Source of the DNA: Massilia aquatica
Lineage (GTDB): Bacteria > Pseudomonadota > Gammaproteobacteria > Burkholderiales > Burkholderiaceae_D
Assembly: GCF_011682045.1 (NCBI RefSeq)
Contig: NZ_VVIW01000002.1
Location: 124,001 to 188,000 of the forward strand
Reading direction: 5' to 3'
Length of the DNA stretch: 64,000 nucleotides
The translations under genes were made by a program, and so were the position numbers. A model generated the notes under the pieces. That model made no database searches. It was not told the DNA's origin and saw only the letters and a program-made list of their open reading frames with translations. This document shows positions 19,341 through 28,633 of the stretch, piece by piece; the first letter of the stretch is position 1, and every line of letters starts with the position of its first letter.

Positions 19341-21034
19341 TGCCGGCATGGCTGTCACGCGGGTGCGCCGTGGCGCTGGCGCTGTGCGCACCGCTGGCGC
19401 AGGCGGCCACGCTCGATGTGGCTTGGTGGCGCGATGGCCAGCTCACCGCGCTGCAGCTCGACGACAAGGGCGGCAGCAGGAGTGCGTCCTTCGACGGCGC
19501 GCGCCAGGTGCCGCTGGGCAGCCTGTGGAAGCTGTTCGTGTACGTCTATGCGATCGACAAAAAAGTGCCGACGCCGGACTATACCTGCGGCGGACAAAAG
19601 AACGAGGAAGTGTACTGCTGCACGGCCGGTAAAAGCATCGCGCGCGACCTGGCGCTGGCGCAGTCGTGCGGCCTGTTTTTCTCGCCTGCGCGGCTGATGC
19701 TCACGCGCCGCCCGTGGCAGCAATACTGGAGCGAGCGGCTCGGGCGCGCCGCGAGCGGCGAATACGAGTGGCTGGCAGACCCGTCGAACTTCACGCCGGA
19801 ACGCCTGGTCAGCCTGCGCAGCCTGATGCTGGCGCTGGCGAGTATTCCGGCCGCCAGCCGCAGGGACGCCGAGTCGGCGCTGCTGCACGTGGTGCTGGGC
19901 GCGCGCGGCGTCAACACCGCCAGCTGGTTCGGCAGCCGCCTGCGCGTGAAGACCTATTCGTGGCATCACCCGCAGCGCAGCACCGAACGGCTGGGCGGCG
20001 CGGCCGGCTGGCTGGCCGACGGCACGCCGCTCTGGTTCGGCGGCGCCGACACCAGCAGCCGCATCCTGGAAAAATGGGCACCGCGCCTCGCCGGCACCTT
20101 GCCGGCGGCGCAAACGCCGGTTGACGCAGGCTGCGTGGTCGTCGATTACTTTGCGCGCTACCCGATCAAGAGCGTGGCGGCAGGGCGCAGCGCCGCCGTG
20201 CCGGGACTGTTAAACGGGTCTTACCAGGTGCGCTTCGAGAACGGCCGCAGCCTTGCGTTCTTCAGCCAGAACGATATGGTGCTGGCGCGCGATGCGCAGG
20301 GCCGCATACGCCTGACGGGGCGCTTGGGCGTGAACGAATACGTGGCGCGCGTGATCGACCGTGAAGGCGGCACCAGCGCGCCCGAGGCGGCCAAGGCGCT
20401 GGCGGTGGCGGCGCGCACCTATTTGCAGCAGAACGCGCAGTGGGCCGAGGGCTGCCAGCGCATCGCAGACAGCAGCGCTACGCAGCGTGTCGCTGCGCAG
20501 CCGGCCAGCGTGGCGGCGCGCGCCATCGCCAACTGGACCGATCAGCTGGTGCTGTCGGGCGTGAACGTGCGCTATCACGCCGATACAGCGTCGAAAGACA
20601 CGATGGCGTGGAGCGAGGCGGTGGCCGAGGCGCAGCGGGGGATGCGTTTCGACGCCATCCTGACGGCGGCCTATCCCGGCGCCGATCTGACCACGCTCTC
20701 GGGCGGCGACTCGCAGCAGTGCGTGCGCCTGCCCGCTGCGCAGGCGTGGCTGGCGCGCGAGCTGCCGCAGTGGGAACGCCTGCTGCGCAAGCAGGCGGGC
20801 TACGAAACGCCGCTTGAGCTGCCGGTGGTGTGCCAGCTGGTGCGCGGCACGCCGTATTCCGAGCAGTCGCGCAACCGGATTTATGTGCGCGGCCTGGCCA
20901 GCCGCGAAGACCGCATCACGCTGGCGCACGAATTCCTGCATCTCGGCCTGCGCAATCACCCGAGCGGGCAGGATGAAATACTGGTTGAACAACTGGCGCG
21001 GCGTCTGGTCGATGCGCGCCTGGAAGTGCATTAA
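19340..21034 (+). CDS. yfaQ: DUF2300 family protein YfaQ
   Basis: A 564-residue exported protein whose ATG shares one base with the yfaS stop; signal peptide ends near LAQAA. Three regions stand out. Residues 58-72 (PLGSLWKLFVYVYAI) carry an SxxK motif (Ser61, Lys64) like that of penicillin-binding or beta-lactamase folds. Residues about 331-365 (NEYVARVIDREGGTSAPEAAKALAVAARTYLQ) resemble the SpoIID/LytB catalytic region. Residues 530-534 (HEFLH) form a zincin-like HExxH in AHEFLHLGLRNHPSGQDEILVEQLARR. Activity is unproven. Its fixed place beside yfaS suggests it works with the macroglobulin, perhaps linking it to peptidoglycan, which is inference. Confidence 0.85.
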   Translation: MPAWLSRGCAVALALCAPLAQAATLDVAWWRDGQLTALQLDDKGGSRSASFDGARQVPLGSLWKLFVYVYAIDKKVPTPDYTCGGQKNEEVYCCTAGKSIARDLALAQSCGLFFSPARLMLTRRPWQQYWSERLGRAASGEYEWLADPSNFTPERLVSLRSLMLALASIPAASRRDAESALLHVVLGARGVNTASWFGSRLRVKTYSWHHPQRSTERLGGAAGWLADGTPLWFGGADTSSRILEKWAPRLAGTLPAAQTPVDAGCVVVDYFARYPIKSVAAGRSAAVPGLLNGSYQVRFENGRSLAFFSQNDMVLARDAQGRIRLTGRLGVNEYVARVIDREGGTSAPEAAKALAVAARTYLQQNAQWAEGCQRIADSSATQRVAAQPASVAARAIANWTDQLVLSGVNVRYHADTASKDTMAWSEAVAEAQRGMRFDAILTAAYPGADLTTLSGGDSQQCVRLPAAQAWLARELPQWERLLRKQAGYETPLELPVVCQLVRGTPYSEQSRNRIYVRGLASREDRITLAHEFLHLGLRNHPSGQDEILVEQLARRLVDARLEVH

Positions 21035-21054
21035 TAAACTAACCGAATCCGATC

Positions 21055-21807
21055 ATGAAAATACTGCTGATACCCGCACTGCTGCTGTCCACCGCCGCCC
21101 TGGCCCAGGTGAAGATCGACTCGCCCAACAGCGGCTGGCGCAATTCGAAGGGCGCCAAGGAGGCCTACACGCAGGACGTGAACTATCCGGCGGCCTCGGT
21201 CAGCGTGCAGGATGGGCAAAGCCCGACGGCCGAAATTCGCGGGCGCATCGCCGGCAAGGGCAAGAGCAAGCCGGCCACCCTGGTGGTCAACGGCGTGGCG
21301 ATGCCGATGGCGGTGCAGGAAGACGGCAGCTTTGCGCGCCCGTACGCCTTCGGGCGCGGCTCGAACAGCGTGGAAGTGCGCTCGCCCGACGGCAAGGTGC
21401 GCAGCCGCAGCCAATTCCTCGATTCGTATGCCGGCAAGACCGCCTCGCGCCTGCGCGTGGTGCTGTCGTGGGACAGCGACGGTACCGACGTGGACCTGCA
21501 CGTGGTCGCGCCCGACGGCGGTCACTCGTGGTACGGCAGCCGCGTCATGCCCAACGGCGGCGCGCTCGATGTCGACGTCACCACCGGGTACGGGCCGGAG
21601 ATTTTCTCCAGCGCCGCGCCACCGAAGGGGAACTATCACGTCTACGTGAACTACTACGGCGCCGGCCAGGACACCGGCATCGTGACGGTGGCGCAGGTGG
21701 CAATCATCACCAACGAAAATTCGCCGAACGAGCGCCAGGAAGTCGTGCGCGTGCCCTTGCGCGCGCCGGGTGAACTGACCTTGGTCAAGTCGTTTGTTTA
21801 TCCCTGA
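21055..21807 (+). CDS. yfaP: DUF2135 family protein YfaP
   Basis: A 250-residue exported protein with a short signal peptide (MKILLIPALLLSTAALA). It shows the DUF2135 hallmark LRVVLSWDSDGTDVDLHVVAPDGGHSWYGSR followed by LDVDVTTGYGPEIFS and PPKGNYHVYVNYYG, an Ig-like beta-sandwich with possible acidic metal-binding positions (D-x-D-x-D). It is the last gene of the yfa/mag-type operon, 20 bases after yfaQ, and a strong hairpin follows. Relatives in P. aeruginosa belong to the macroglobulin complex. Confidence 0.87.
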   Translation: MKILLIPALLLSTAALAQVKIDSPNSGWRNSKGAKEAYTQDVNYPAASVSVQDGQSPTAEIRGRIAGKGKSKPATLVVNGVAMPMAVQEDGSFARPYAFGRGSNSVEVRSPDGKVRSRSQFLDSYAGKTASRLRVVLSWDSDGTDVDLHVVAPDGGHSWYGSRVMPNGGALDVDVTTGYGPEIFSSAAPPKGNYHVYVNYYGAGQDTGIVTVAQVAIITNENSPNERQEVVRVPLRAPGELTLVKSFVYP

Positions 21808-21828
21808 CGCGAGACCGGCGCCCGCGCA

Positions 21829-21855
21829 AGGAGGTATGCAAATGGCATACTTCCT
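21829..21855 (+). terminator. Hairpin after the yfaA-P operon
   Basis: An 11-base-pair stem (one G-U pair) with a 5-base loop, AGGAGGTATGC/GCATACTTCCT, begins 22 bases after the yfaP stop. There is no T run after it, so it is not a textbook intrinsic terminator. It may stabilise the 3' end or aid Rho-dependent ending. A second weaker hairpin (GGTTGT...GCAACC) follows at about 21875-21898. Nothing else is evident up to 22048. Confidence 0.45.
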
Positions 21856-22048
21856 CAGTCGGTCGCCTGGTTAAGGTTGTCCGCCGCACAAGGCAACCAG
21901 CAAGCCATCAAGCTTCTCGCCACGCTCCGAAAACAACGCCCTTCATCGGCGCTTTGACAGTTTTTGAACGGCATGTAAAACTGTCGTCAGGAAATACGAT
22001 CCTGGCTGCGCACAGACCGCGCCAGTCTTCTGACGAATTGGAGTGCAA

Positions 22049-22414
22049 GTGAGTACTGCAGCATGGATCTACGATGCCAGCATCGTTATCAGGAACGCCC
22101 GGCAACCGGCGGCGTTCAACGCGATTCGCACATCGTTCGAAGGTTGCGACTCTTTTTTCGCCGTACGCGCACGCGCCGAACGCGACTTCCCGGCCTTCCT
22201 TGAGTCGATCGGCTTCACCAGCCAGGTCCAGGAAGGTGCGTTGCTGATCGACGGCGGCGATATCGACATCATCACCAACTGGCTGATCCGCTTGTTCGAT
22301 ACGCTCGGTCCTTTCGTCGAACCAGGCGGTGTGCTGGAGATCCGCGACGAAGAAGGGGAGCAGATGACGTTCTGCTACGACGGCAAGCAGATGGACATCG
22401 AATTCAGCGAGTAA
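22049..22414 (+). CDS. Small protein of unknown function
   Basis: A 121-residue protein read from GTG 22049, five bases after GGAG; a GTG six bases earlier overlaps that site and is less likely. The sequence VSTAAWIYDASIVIRNARQPAAFNAIRTSFEGCDSFFAVRA is without signal peptide or membrane segment, is acidic overall (IEFSE end, EIRDEEGEQ), and looks like a small alpha/beta cytoplasmic protein. I recognise no family. It stands about 240 bases after the yfa operon and 67 bases before another small acidic protein, possibly in one transcript. Confidence 0.7.
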   Translation: MSTAAWIYDASIVIRNARQPAAFNAIRTSFEGCDSFFAVRARAERDFPAFLESIGFTSQVQEGALLIDGGDIDIITNWLIRLFDTLGPFVEPGGVLEIRDEEGEQMTFCYDGKQMDIEFSE

Positions 22415-22481
22415 TGTAAGGATTCGCCGCGCCGCGTCATGCTACATTGGCACCCTCTCAATTTTGAAGGAGTGCCACGCC

Positions 22482-22850
22482 ATGCCACCGAATCCCGACA
22501 TCGCCTCGATCCGCGCCGACCTGCTCGACGAGATGACTGCCTACATGGAGCGCTGCGCCGAAGACGCAGACGAGGAACCTCCTTACGGCAAGGCCGAAAT
22601 CGACGAGTGCGCGAGCATTCTCGATGCGTACGCCGCCGCCATCGACAAGCTCCCCAAGCCTGCCGAGCGCGAAGCGATCATGAAAGAAGTTGAACGCGTC
22701 GTCGTGGCCCTCAACGAGTTCGATGAACGCGGCGGCGGCATCATCGAAACCGAGGAACGCGAAAAACTGTGCGACATCATTTACCTCGTTGCCAAGGACG
22801 CCGGCCTGGAAGCCGACGAAGACATCACCGAAGAGTGGCGCGACTGGTAA
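22482..22850 (+). CDS. Small acidic protein of unknown function
   Basis: The ATG at 22482 is chosen because GAAGGAG lies nine bases upstream; an in-frame TTG at 22464 would overlap that site. The 122-residue product is strongly acidic and helical (DLLDEMTAYMERCAEDADEEPPYGKAEIDECASILDAYAAAIDK, IMKEVERVVVALNEFDE, ending EDITEEWRDW). There is no export signal and no recognised domain. It could be a small adaptor or an inhibitor-like protein, but nothing in the sequence shows this. Confidence 0.72.
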   Translation: MPPNPDIASIRADLLDEMTAYMERCAEDADEEPPYGKAEIDECASILDAYAAAIDKLPKPAEREAIMKEVERVVVALNEFDERGGGIIETEEREKLCDIIYLVAKDAGLEADEDITEEWRDW

Positions 22851-22852
22851 AT

Positions 22853-22881
22853 ACGCGCGCGCTGGCGCGCACGACGCGCGT
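22853..22881 (+). terminator. GC-rich stem-loop before the cobalamin operon
   Basis: ACGCGCG at 22853 pairs with CGCGCGT ending at 22881, with further GCGC pairing inside. It lies three bases after the stop of the small acidic protein and directly before the cobalamin promoter. It could end the upstream transcript, although no T tract follows. Confidence 0.3.
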
Positions 22882-22885
22882 AACC

Positions 22886-22914
22886 TTGCAATTTATATAG
22901 TCCAGACCTATACT
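22886..22914 (+). promoter_or_regulatory. Sigma70-like promoter of the cobalamin operon
   Basis: TTGCAA at 22886-22891 and TATACT at 22909-22914 are separated by exactly 17 bases, a good match to the housekeeping consensus. The predicted transcription start, near 22921, lies just before the riboswitch. It is the only strong promoter-like sequence I see for the whole cobalamin operon. Confidence 0.6.
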
Positions 22915-22934
22915 TCGCCGGTAGTCAAGCTTCT

Positions 22935-23130
22935 GGTTCCGGTAAACGATCGTTTGCCGGATTAAATGGGAAGCCGGTGCGCTCCTTCACGGAGCAAAGC
23001 CGGCGCTGCCCCCGCAACGGTAAGCGAGTCAAGGATGTGCATCACGCCACTGTGCAAAGCATGGGAAGGCGCATATCCGGGAAGTGGGCTTTAGCCCCGC
23101 CACTCGCCAGCCCGGAAACCAGCCGAAGCG
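22935..23130 (+). promoter_or_regulatory. Cobalamin (adenosylcobalamin-type) riboswitch
   Basis: The conserved riboswitch blocks occur in order. A near-perfect inverted repeat lies at 22939-22960 (CCGGTAAACG/CGTTTGCCGG); GGGAAGCCGGTG is at 22968-22979; CTGCCCCCGCAACGGTAA is at 23006-23023; and the B12 box CAGCCCGGAAACCAGCC is at 23108-23124. When cobalamin binds, such elements switch off downstream expression, here of cobalt uptake and B12 synthesis genes. The first gene starts at 23294, leaving room for an expression platform. Confidence 0.92.
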
Positions 23131-23153
23131 GTAAGTCGTTTGTATCGCGGAGG

Positions 23154-23171
23154 GCGATCCAGGTGGATCGC
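23154..23171 (+). promoter_or_regulatory. Stem-loop in the riboswitch-cbtB leader
   Basis: GCGATCC at 23154-23160 and GGATCGC at 23165-23171 form a perfect 7-base-pair stem with an AGGT loop, between the B12 box and cbtB. It may be part of the expression platform or a separate leader hairpin. There is no T run, so translational or Rho-linked control is more likely than intrinsic termination. The remainder of the leader to 23280 shows nothing clear. Confidence 0.4.
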
Positions 23172-23293
23172 TGCGTACCGCACTCCCATCTCACGTTCCT
23201 TCTCCCCGTACAAGCCCCCGGTTGCCGGCCATGGCAAGACGCGCGCGTCTGCATTGGCCCGGCTCTATGCGCAGTGCTTTTGGAAGGAATGCC

Positions 23294-23491
23294 ATGTCGT
23301 CGATCCGCAGCGTCACCCCCACCTTTGACGAACAAGTCCCGTTTGCCGCCCTCAAGGAACGCATCGTGCAAGCCCTGTGCGCCGCCAGCCTTGGCGCCGT
23401 GCTGCTGTTCGGCGCCGGCTTCGCCTCCATGGAAACGCTGCACAACGCGGCGCACGACAGCCGTCACTCGGCCGGTTTTCCATGCCACTGA
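23294..23491 (+). CDS. cbtB: Cobalt transporter subunit CbtB
   Basis: A 65-residue protein after a GGAAGGAA site. It has one hydrophobic helix (ALCAASLGAVLLFGAGFASM) and the typical CbtB tail METLHNAAHDSRHSAGFPCH, whose His residues and final Cys/His are thought to bind cobalt. CbtB works with the membrane protein CbtA in B12-regulated cobalt uptake. It is the first gene after the riboswitch and its end overlaps the cbtA start by 10 bases. Confidence 0.9.
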   Translation: MSSIRSVTPTFDEQVPFAALKERIVQALCAASLGAVLLFGAGFASMETLHNAAHDSRHSAGFPCH

Positions 23492-24231
23492 TTCGCACCG
23501 CGCCCGCAGCGGGCCTGGGCACCTTTAACCGCATCATCGCCAGCGCGGCGGCGGCCGGCATCCTTGCCGGCCTGCTGCTGACCGGCGTGCAGCAGGTGCA
23601 GGTGGCGCCCATCATCCTGCAGGCCGAGGTGTTCGAGAGCGCCGCGCCCGCGGCACTGGAAGTGGCCCCAACGCACAGCCACGCCGACGCCACGCCGCAC
23701 GAACATGCCGAAGGCGCGCATGAGCACGGCGGCTGGCAGCCGGACGATGGTTTTGAACGCACCTTCTACACCGCAGTCGCGAATATCAGCGCTGGTGTCG
23801 GTTATGCGCTGCTGCTGGCCGCGGCCATCAGCCTGGTTGGCCGCACCAGCAACTGGCGCGCGGGCCTGCTGTGGGGCGCTGCCGGCTACACGGCGTTTTT
23901 TGTCGCGCCCTCGATCGGCTTGCCGCCTGAGCTCCCCGGCACCGTCGCCGCACCGCTGCTGGCGCGCCAGCTGTGGTGGACCGCCACCGTCGCCGCCAGT
24001 GCCGGCGGCCTGGCGCTGCTGGTGTTCGCAAAAAACTGGCCGCTCAAGATCGGCGGCGCGTTAATGCTGCTGGCGCCGCACCTGGTTGGCTCGCCCCAGC
24101 CGGCGGTCCATTCGAGCACCGCGCCGGCCGAGCTGGCACGCAGCTTCCTGTACGCGACCTTGCTGGCCAATGCCGCCTTCTGGCTGGCCATGGGCGCGCT
24201 GGCGGGTTACTTCTACAAGAAGTTCGGCTGA
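23482..24231 (+). CDS. cbtA: Cobalt transporter subunit CbtA
   Basis: A 249-residue membrane protein starting inside the end of cbtB (ATG 23482). Several hydrophobic segments are visible: residues about 14-36, 97-120, 125-145, 160-180, 185-200 and 225-245. The first is followed by a His-rich periplasmic loop (HSHADATPHEHAEGAHEHGG) that is usual for CbtA and likely to capture cobalt. With CbtB it should form the cobalt importer that feeds the corrin pathway encoded downstream, and it shares the riboswitch control. Confidence 0.9.
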   Translation: MPLIRTAPAAGLGTFNRIIASAAAAGILAGLLLTGVQQVQVAPIILQAEVFESAAPAALEVAPTHSHADATPHEHAEGAHEHGGWQPDDGFERTFYTAVANISAGVGYALLLAAAISLVGRTSNWRAGLLWGAAGYTAFFVAPSIGLPPELPGTVAAPLLARQLWWTATVAASAGGLALLVFAKNWPLKIGGALMLLAPHLVGSPQPAVHSSTAPAELARSFLYATLLANAAFWLAMGALAGYFYKKFG

Positions 24232-24234
24232 CCG

Positions 24235-24570
24235 ATGCGCACCCATGACCGGCACGTGTTCATGTGCGTCGGCCCGCGCTGCACCGAAAACGGCGTGCAG
24301 GCGCAGGCCGTGTTCGAGCACATGGGGCGCGAGATCGACGCCCACCCGGAGCTGTGCGTCAAGCGCACCCGCACGCATTGCATGGTTGCGTGCCGCAATG
24401 AAGGACCGATCGTGGTCGTGTACCCGGAAGGCGTGTGGTACCGGCGCGTGGACGAAGCGGCGGCCGGGCGCATCGTCGCCGAACACCTGATTGGCGGCGC
24501 GGAAGTGACCGACCTGATTTTCCATCGCATCGGCGAAGGCGACACACTCGTGGCGGACAATGACACCTGA
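24235..24570 (+). CDS. 2Fe-2S thioredoxin-like ferredoxin protein
   Basis: A 111-residue protein starting 3 bases after cbtA. The Cys pattern CVGPRCTENG (Cys11, Cys16) followed by ELCVKRTRTHCMVACRNEGPIVVVYPEGVWY is that of thioredoxin-like [2Fe-2S] ferredoxins often found in cobalamin operons. It might supply electrons for cobalt or corrin-ring reduction steps (for example CbiJ-side or cobalt reduction), which is inference from position. Its end overlaps the cobN start by 11 bases. Confidence 0.8.
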   Translation: MRTHDRHVFMCVGPRCTENGVQAQAVFEHMGREIDAHPELCVKRTRTHCMVACRNEGPIVVVYPEGVWYRRVDEAAAGRIVAEHLIGGAEVTDLIFHRIGEGDTLVADNDT

Positions 24571-27500
24571 TTTTCCTCAAGGCCCGGCGCCCATCGCGCT
24601 GCTTACCCACGCATCGAACGACCTGACGGTGTTGCACCATGCAGTAAGCCAGCTCCCGCCGGAGTTCGGCGCGGTGGCGGGCGTGAACCTGCAAGGACTC
24701 GACGCCGACGGCGCCACGGCGCTGCTCGCGCGCGAGGTGCAGGGCGCGCGCATCATCATCCTGCGCGTGTTGGGACGACTCGGCAGCGTGCCCGGTTTTG
24801 CGGACCTGGTCAGCCACGCGCGCCGCACCGGCCAGCACCTGATCGCCATCAGCGGCACCGGCGAGCCCGATCCCGAGCTGGCCGCGGTATCGACCGTCGC
24901 CCCCGATGTGCTGCAACAGACACTCAATTACTTCCATTGCGGCGGCAGCGGCAACCTGGCGCAGTTGCTGCGCTATTTGTCCGACCATCTGCTGCTGACC
25001 GGTTTTGGCTACGAGAGCGCGCTGGCGCTGCCGGAACACGGTATTTATCATCCCGACCTGGCGCAGGGGGCCGGCATCGACGACTGGCTGGCGCTGCGCA
25101 AGGCTGGCGCGCCAAGTGCCGGCATCGTGTTTTACCGCGCGCACTGGATGAGCGGGAACACGCGCTTCATCGATGCGCTGCTCGATGCGCTGGAAAAGCG
25201 CGGCATGAATGTGCTGCCGGTGTTCACCTCATCCCTGCGCAGTGGCGCGGGTGGCAACGGCGCTTTGCCCGACGCGCTGCGCTACTTCAGCGACGCGCGC
25301 GGCGTGCATATCGACGTCTTGATCAATACCACATCGTTCGCGATGGGCGAGATCACGCCGGGCGGCCCCACGCCGGCCGGCTGGTCGGTCGGCGTGCTGG
25401 AAACGCTGAACGTGCCGGTGCTGCAAGCGATCACCAGCGGCATGACCCTGCCGCAATGGGAGCAATCGGCACGCGGCCTCAATCCGCTCGATACCGCCAT
25501 GAACGTGGTGCTGCCCGAGTTCGACGGGCGCATCATCACCGCGCCGGTGTCGTTCAAATCGCGCGCCGCCGGCCTGCAGGGCGACGCGGTCGAATACGAG
25601 CCGGTGCCGGACCGGGTGGCGCGCGTGGCGGGCATCGCCGCGCGCTTCGCACGGCTCAAGCACGTGCCCAACGCCGAGAAGCGCGTCGCCTTCATGTTCA
25701 CCAATTCGAGCAGCAAGGCCTCGCAGATCGGTAACGCGGTCGGGCTGGACGCCCCGGCCTCGCTGATGCGCATCCTGGACGCCATGCGCGATGCCGGCTA
25801 CGACGTCGGCCAGCCGCCCGCCGATGGCACGACGCTGATCCACGACCTGGTGGCACGCTGTTCGTACGACCAGATTTACGTGACCACCGAGCAGTTGCGC
25901 AACGCCGCCGGCCGCGTGCCGGCCGCGCAGTATGCAAGCTGGTTCGCCGAGCTCACGCCCGACATGCAGGAGAAAATGCGCACCCAGTGGGGCGCCGCAC
26001 CGGGCGAAGCCTATGTGTGCGACGGCCACCTGGCGCTGGCGGGCATCGAATTGGGCAATACCTTCGTCGCGCTGCAACCGCCGCGCGGCTACGGCATGGA
26101 CCCGGACGCCATCTACCACCAGAGCGACTTGCCGCCGACCCACCATTACTATGCCTTGTACCGCTGGCTGCGCGACGTCTGGCGCGCCGACGCCATCGTC
26201 CACGTCGGCAAGCACGGCACGATGGAGTGGCTGCCCGGTAAAGGCGTAGGCCTGTCGCAGAACTGCTTTCCGGACGCCTTGCTGGGCGACCTGCCGCTGT
26301 TTTACCCGTTCATCATCAACGATCCGGGCGAAGGTTCGCAGGCCAAGCGGCGCGCGCATGCGGTCGTGGTCGACCACCTGACGCCGCCGATGACCACCGC
26401 CGATACCTACGGCGCGCTGGCGCAGCTTACCCAACTGGTCGACGAGTACTATCAGGTCGAGGTGCTGGACCCGGCCAAACTGCCGCTGTTGCAGCAGCAG
26501 ATCTGGGAACTGGTCAAGCAAACCAACCTGAATGCCGACCTGCAGGCACGCCTGCTGCATCACGATCATGATCACGGCCATGACCACGATCACGGGCACG
26601 GCCATCACCACCATCACGACCATGATCACGATCACGATCACGATCATCACCATGAAGAAGACGGCGAACTGCCGGCCGCGCTGGCGGCGATGGGTGGCTC
26701 CGACGTGGCCCACCTGATCGAAGACCTGGACGGCTATCTGTGCGAGCTGGGTTCGGCCCAGATCCGCGACGGCCTGCATATCCTCGGCGGTGGGCCTGAC
26801 GCCGAACAGATGCCGGCCATGCTGGTATCGCTCACGCGCCTGCCCAACCTGGATATTCCGGGCCTGCAAGCCGAAGTGTCGAAGCTGTTCGGCCTGACCA
26901 TGGACCTGCTGCTCGATCAAAAGGGACGCCGCATCAATGTGGTGCCCGCGCTGGCAAGGCTGGCGCAATGCGCCGTGGTCACGCGCTCCGACGCGCTCGA
27001 CGCCATCGACGCCCTGTGCCTGCGTTTGTTCACAGAACTGGCCGCGCGCGATTACCGTCCGGCCGGCATCGATGACGTGCTCAATCTGGTTTTCGCCGAC
27101 ATCGACGGCGATGCGGTGGCCGCGCCGCTGCTGCAACCGGCGGTACGCGCCAAATCGAGCATGCTCTCGCAAATGGGCAAAGCGCGCCCAGTCGCTGCGC
27201 GCGCACCTGTCGTTCCCGTCGCGCCGGCATTGAATCGCTTCGACGCGCTGCGCAAGGTGCTCGGTTTCGCGTGCAGCCAGCTGGTGCCGAACCTGGCGCG
27301 CGCCACCGACGAAATCGACAACCTGATCAACGGACTGTCCGGGGCATACGTGCCGGCCGGCCCGAGCGGTTCGCCCACGCGCGGCATGGCGCACATCCTG
27401 CCGACCGGCCGCAATTTCTATTCGGTCGACCCGCGCAGCGTGCCGTCGCAGTCGGCCTGGCGCGTCGGCCTGCAACTGGCGCACGAAGTACTGACGCGCC

Positions 27501-28633
27501 ACCAGCGCGAAACCGGTGAGTATCCCGAGAGCGTCGCCATCAGCATCTGGGGTACCAGCGCGATGCGCACACATGGCGACGACGTGGCCCAGATTCTGGC
27601 GCTGCTCGGCGTGCGCCCGGTATGGCGCGCCGAAAGCCGCCAGGTGAGCGGCGTGGAAGTCATTCCTCTCGACGAACTGAAACGCCCGCGCATCGACGTC
27701 ACGACGCGCATCAGCGGCTTTTTCCGCGATGCGTTCCCGCAGTTGATCGACCTGATCGACGATGCGGTGAACACCGTCATCGCCCTCGACGAGCCGCTCA
27801 CGCACAACTTCGTGCGCAAGCATTACCTGGCCGAACTCGGAGGCTGGATCGAACAAGGCCTGAGCAACGACGAAGCGGCGCGGCGCGCATCGTACCGCGT
27901 GTTCGGCGCCAAGCCGGGAAGCTATGGCGCCGGCATCCTTCCGCTGATCCAGCACAAGAACTGGGAAGCCGACGCCGATTTCGCCGAAGCCTACGTCAAC
28001 TGGGGCGGCTACGCCTATGCGCGCGGCGAACAGGGCGCCGACCAGCGCGACGCCTTCAAGGTGCGCCTGTCCGGCGTACAGGTCGCCCTGCACAACCAGG
28101 ATAACCGCGAACACGACATTTTCGACAGCGACGACTACCTGCAATTCCACGGCGGGATGATCGCCACCATCCGCGCCCTGACCGGCCAGCAGCCACGCCA
28201 CTATGTTGGCGACAGCGCCGACCCGGCGCGCGCGCAGGTGCGCGACCTGAAGGAAGAAACCCTGCGCGTATTCCGCTCGCGCGTGGTCAATCCCAAATGG
28301 CTGGCCAGCATCCAGCGCCACGGCTACAAAGGCGGGCTGGAACTGACCGCCACCGTCGACTACCTGTTCGGCTACGACGCCACCGCGCAGGTGATGGACG
28401 ACTGGATGTACGAAGACGTGGCCCAGGCCTACGGCTTCGATGAAGACATGCAGCGCTTCCTGGAAGACGCCAATCCGTGGGCGCAGAACGCGATCGCCGA
28501 GCGCCTGCTGGAAGCGGCCAGCCGTGGCATGTGGGCCGAGCCGCGTCCGGAAACGCTGGCAAAGCTGCGCGAACTATATCTCGATAGCGAAACCCTGCTC
28601 GAAGCACGCGGCGAAACGGCGCGCAATGGATAA
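24560..28633 (+). CDS. cobN: Cobaltochelatase subunit CobN
   Basis: A 1357-residue large chelatase subunit, of normal family length. Landmarks include [106 protein letters not shown] and the C-terminal [24 protein letters not shown], all characteristic of CobN. It binds the corrin substrate and inserts cobalt, driven by AAA subunits. An unusual 32-residue tract of only His, Asp and Gly (residues 667-698, DNA 26558-26653) lies in the middle and may store or deliver metal. It is followed immediately by the AAA/VWA partner gene (8-base overlap). Confidence 0.93.
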   Translation: MTPDFPQGPAPIALLTHASNDLTVLHHAVSQLPPEFGAVAGVNLQGLDADGATALLAREVQGARIIILRVLGRLGSVPGFADLVSHARRTGQHLIAISGTGEPDPELAAVSTVAPDVLQQTLNYFHCGGSGNLAQLLRYLSDHLLLTGFGYESALALPEHGIYHPDLAQGAGIDDWLALRKAGAPSAGIVFYRAHWMSGNTRFIDALLDALEKRGMNVLPVFTSSLRSGAGGNGALPDALRYFSDARGVHIDVLINTTSFAMGEITPGGPTPAGWSVGVLETLNVPVLQAITSGMTLPQWEQSARGLNPLDTAMNVVLPEFDGRIITAPVSFKSRAAGLQGDAVEYEPVPDRVARVAGIAARFARLKHVPNAEKRVAFMFTNSSSKASQIGNAVGLDAPASLMRILDAMRDAGYDVGQPPADGTTLIHDLVARCSYDQIYVTTEQLRNAAGRVPAAQYASWFAELTPDMQEKMRTQWGAAPGEAYVCDGHLALAGIELGNTFVALQPPRGYGMDPDAIYHQSDLPPTHHYYALYRWLRDVWRADAIVHVGKHGTMEWLPGKGVGLSQNCFPDALLGDLPLFYPFIINDPGEGSQAKRRAHAVVVDHLTPPMTTADTYGALAQLTQLVDEYYQVEVLDPAKLPLLQQQIWELVKQTNLNADLQARLLHHDHDHGHDHDHGHGHHHHHDHDHDHDHDHHHEEDGELPAALAAMGGSDVAHLIEDLDGYLCELGSAQIRDGLHILGGGPDAEQMPAMLVSLTRLPNLDIPGLQAEVSKLFGLTMDLLLDQKGRRINVVPALARLAQCAVVTRSDALDAIDALCLRLFTELAARDYRPAGIDDVLNLVFADIDGDAVAAPLLQPAVRAKSSMLSQMGKARPVAARAPVVPVAPALNRFDALRKVLGFACSQLVPNLARATDEIDNLINGLSGAYVPAGPSGSPTRGMAHILPTGRNFYSVDPRSVPSQSAWRVGLQLAHEVLTRHQRETGEYPESVAISIWGTSAMRTHGDDVAQILALLGVRPVWRAESRQVSGVEVIPLDELKRPRIDVTTRISGFFRDAFPQLIDLIDDAVNTVIALDEPLTHNFVRKHYLAELGGWIEQGLSNDEAARRASYRVFGAKPGSYGAGILPLIQHKNWEADADFAEAYVNWGGYAYARGEQGADQRDAFKVRLSGVQVALHNQDNREHDIFDSDDYLQFHGGMIATIRALTGQQPRHYVGDSADPARAQVRDLKEETLRVFRSRVVNPKWLASIQRHGYKGGLELTATVDYLFGYDATAQVMDDWMYEDVAQAYGFDEDMQRFLEDANPWAQNAIAERLLEAASRGMWAEPRPETLAKLRELYLDSETLLEARGETARNG

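Noticed and set aside
16560-19391. A 943-codon minus-strand frame opposite yfaS
   Set aside because: Antisense of the macroglobulin gene; composition typical of a reversed GC-rich gene.
26558-26653. CAC/GAT-rich stretch in cobN as a possible repeat or CRISPR-like element
   Set aside because: It is an in-frame His/Asp-coding tract within a conserved gene; there are no spacers or regular repeat units.
25229-28321. A 1030-codon minus-strand frame opposite cobN
   Set aside because: No domain recognisable; cobN on the plus strand is fully supported and in operon context.
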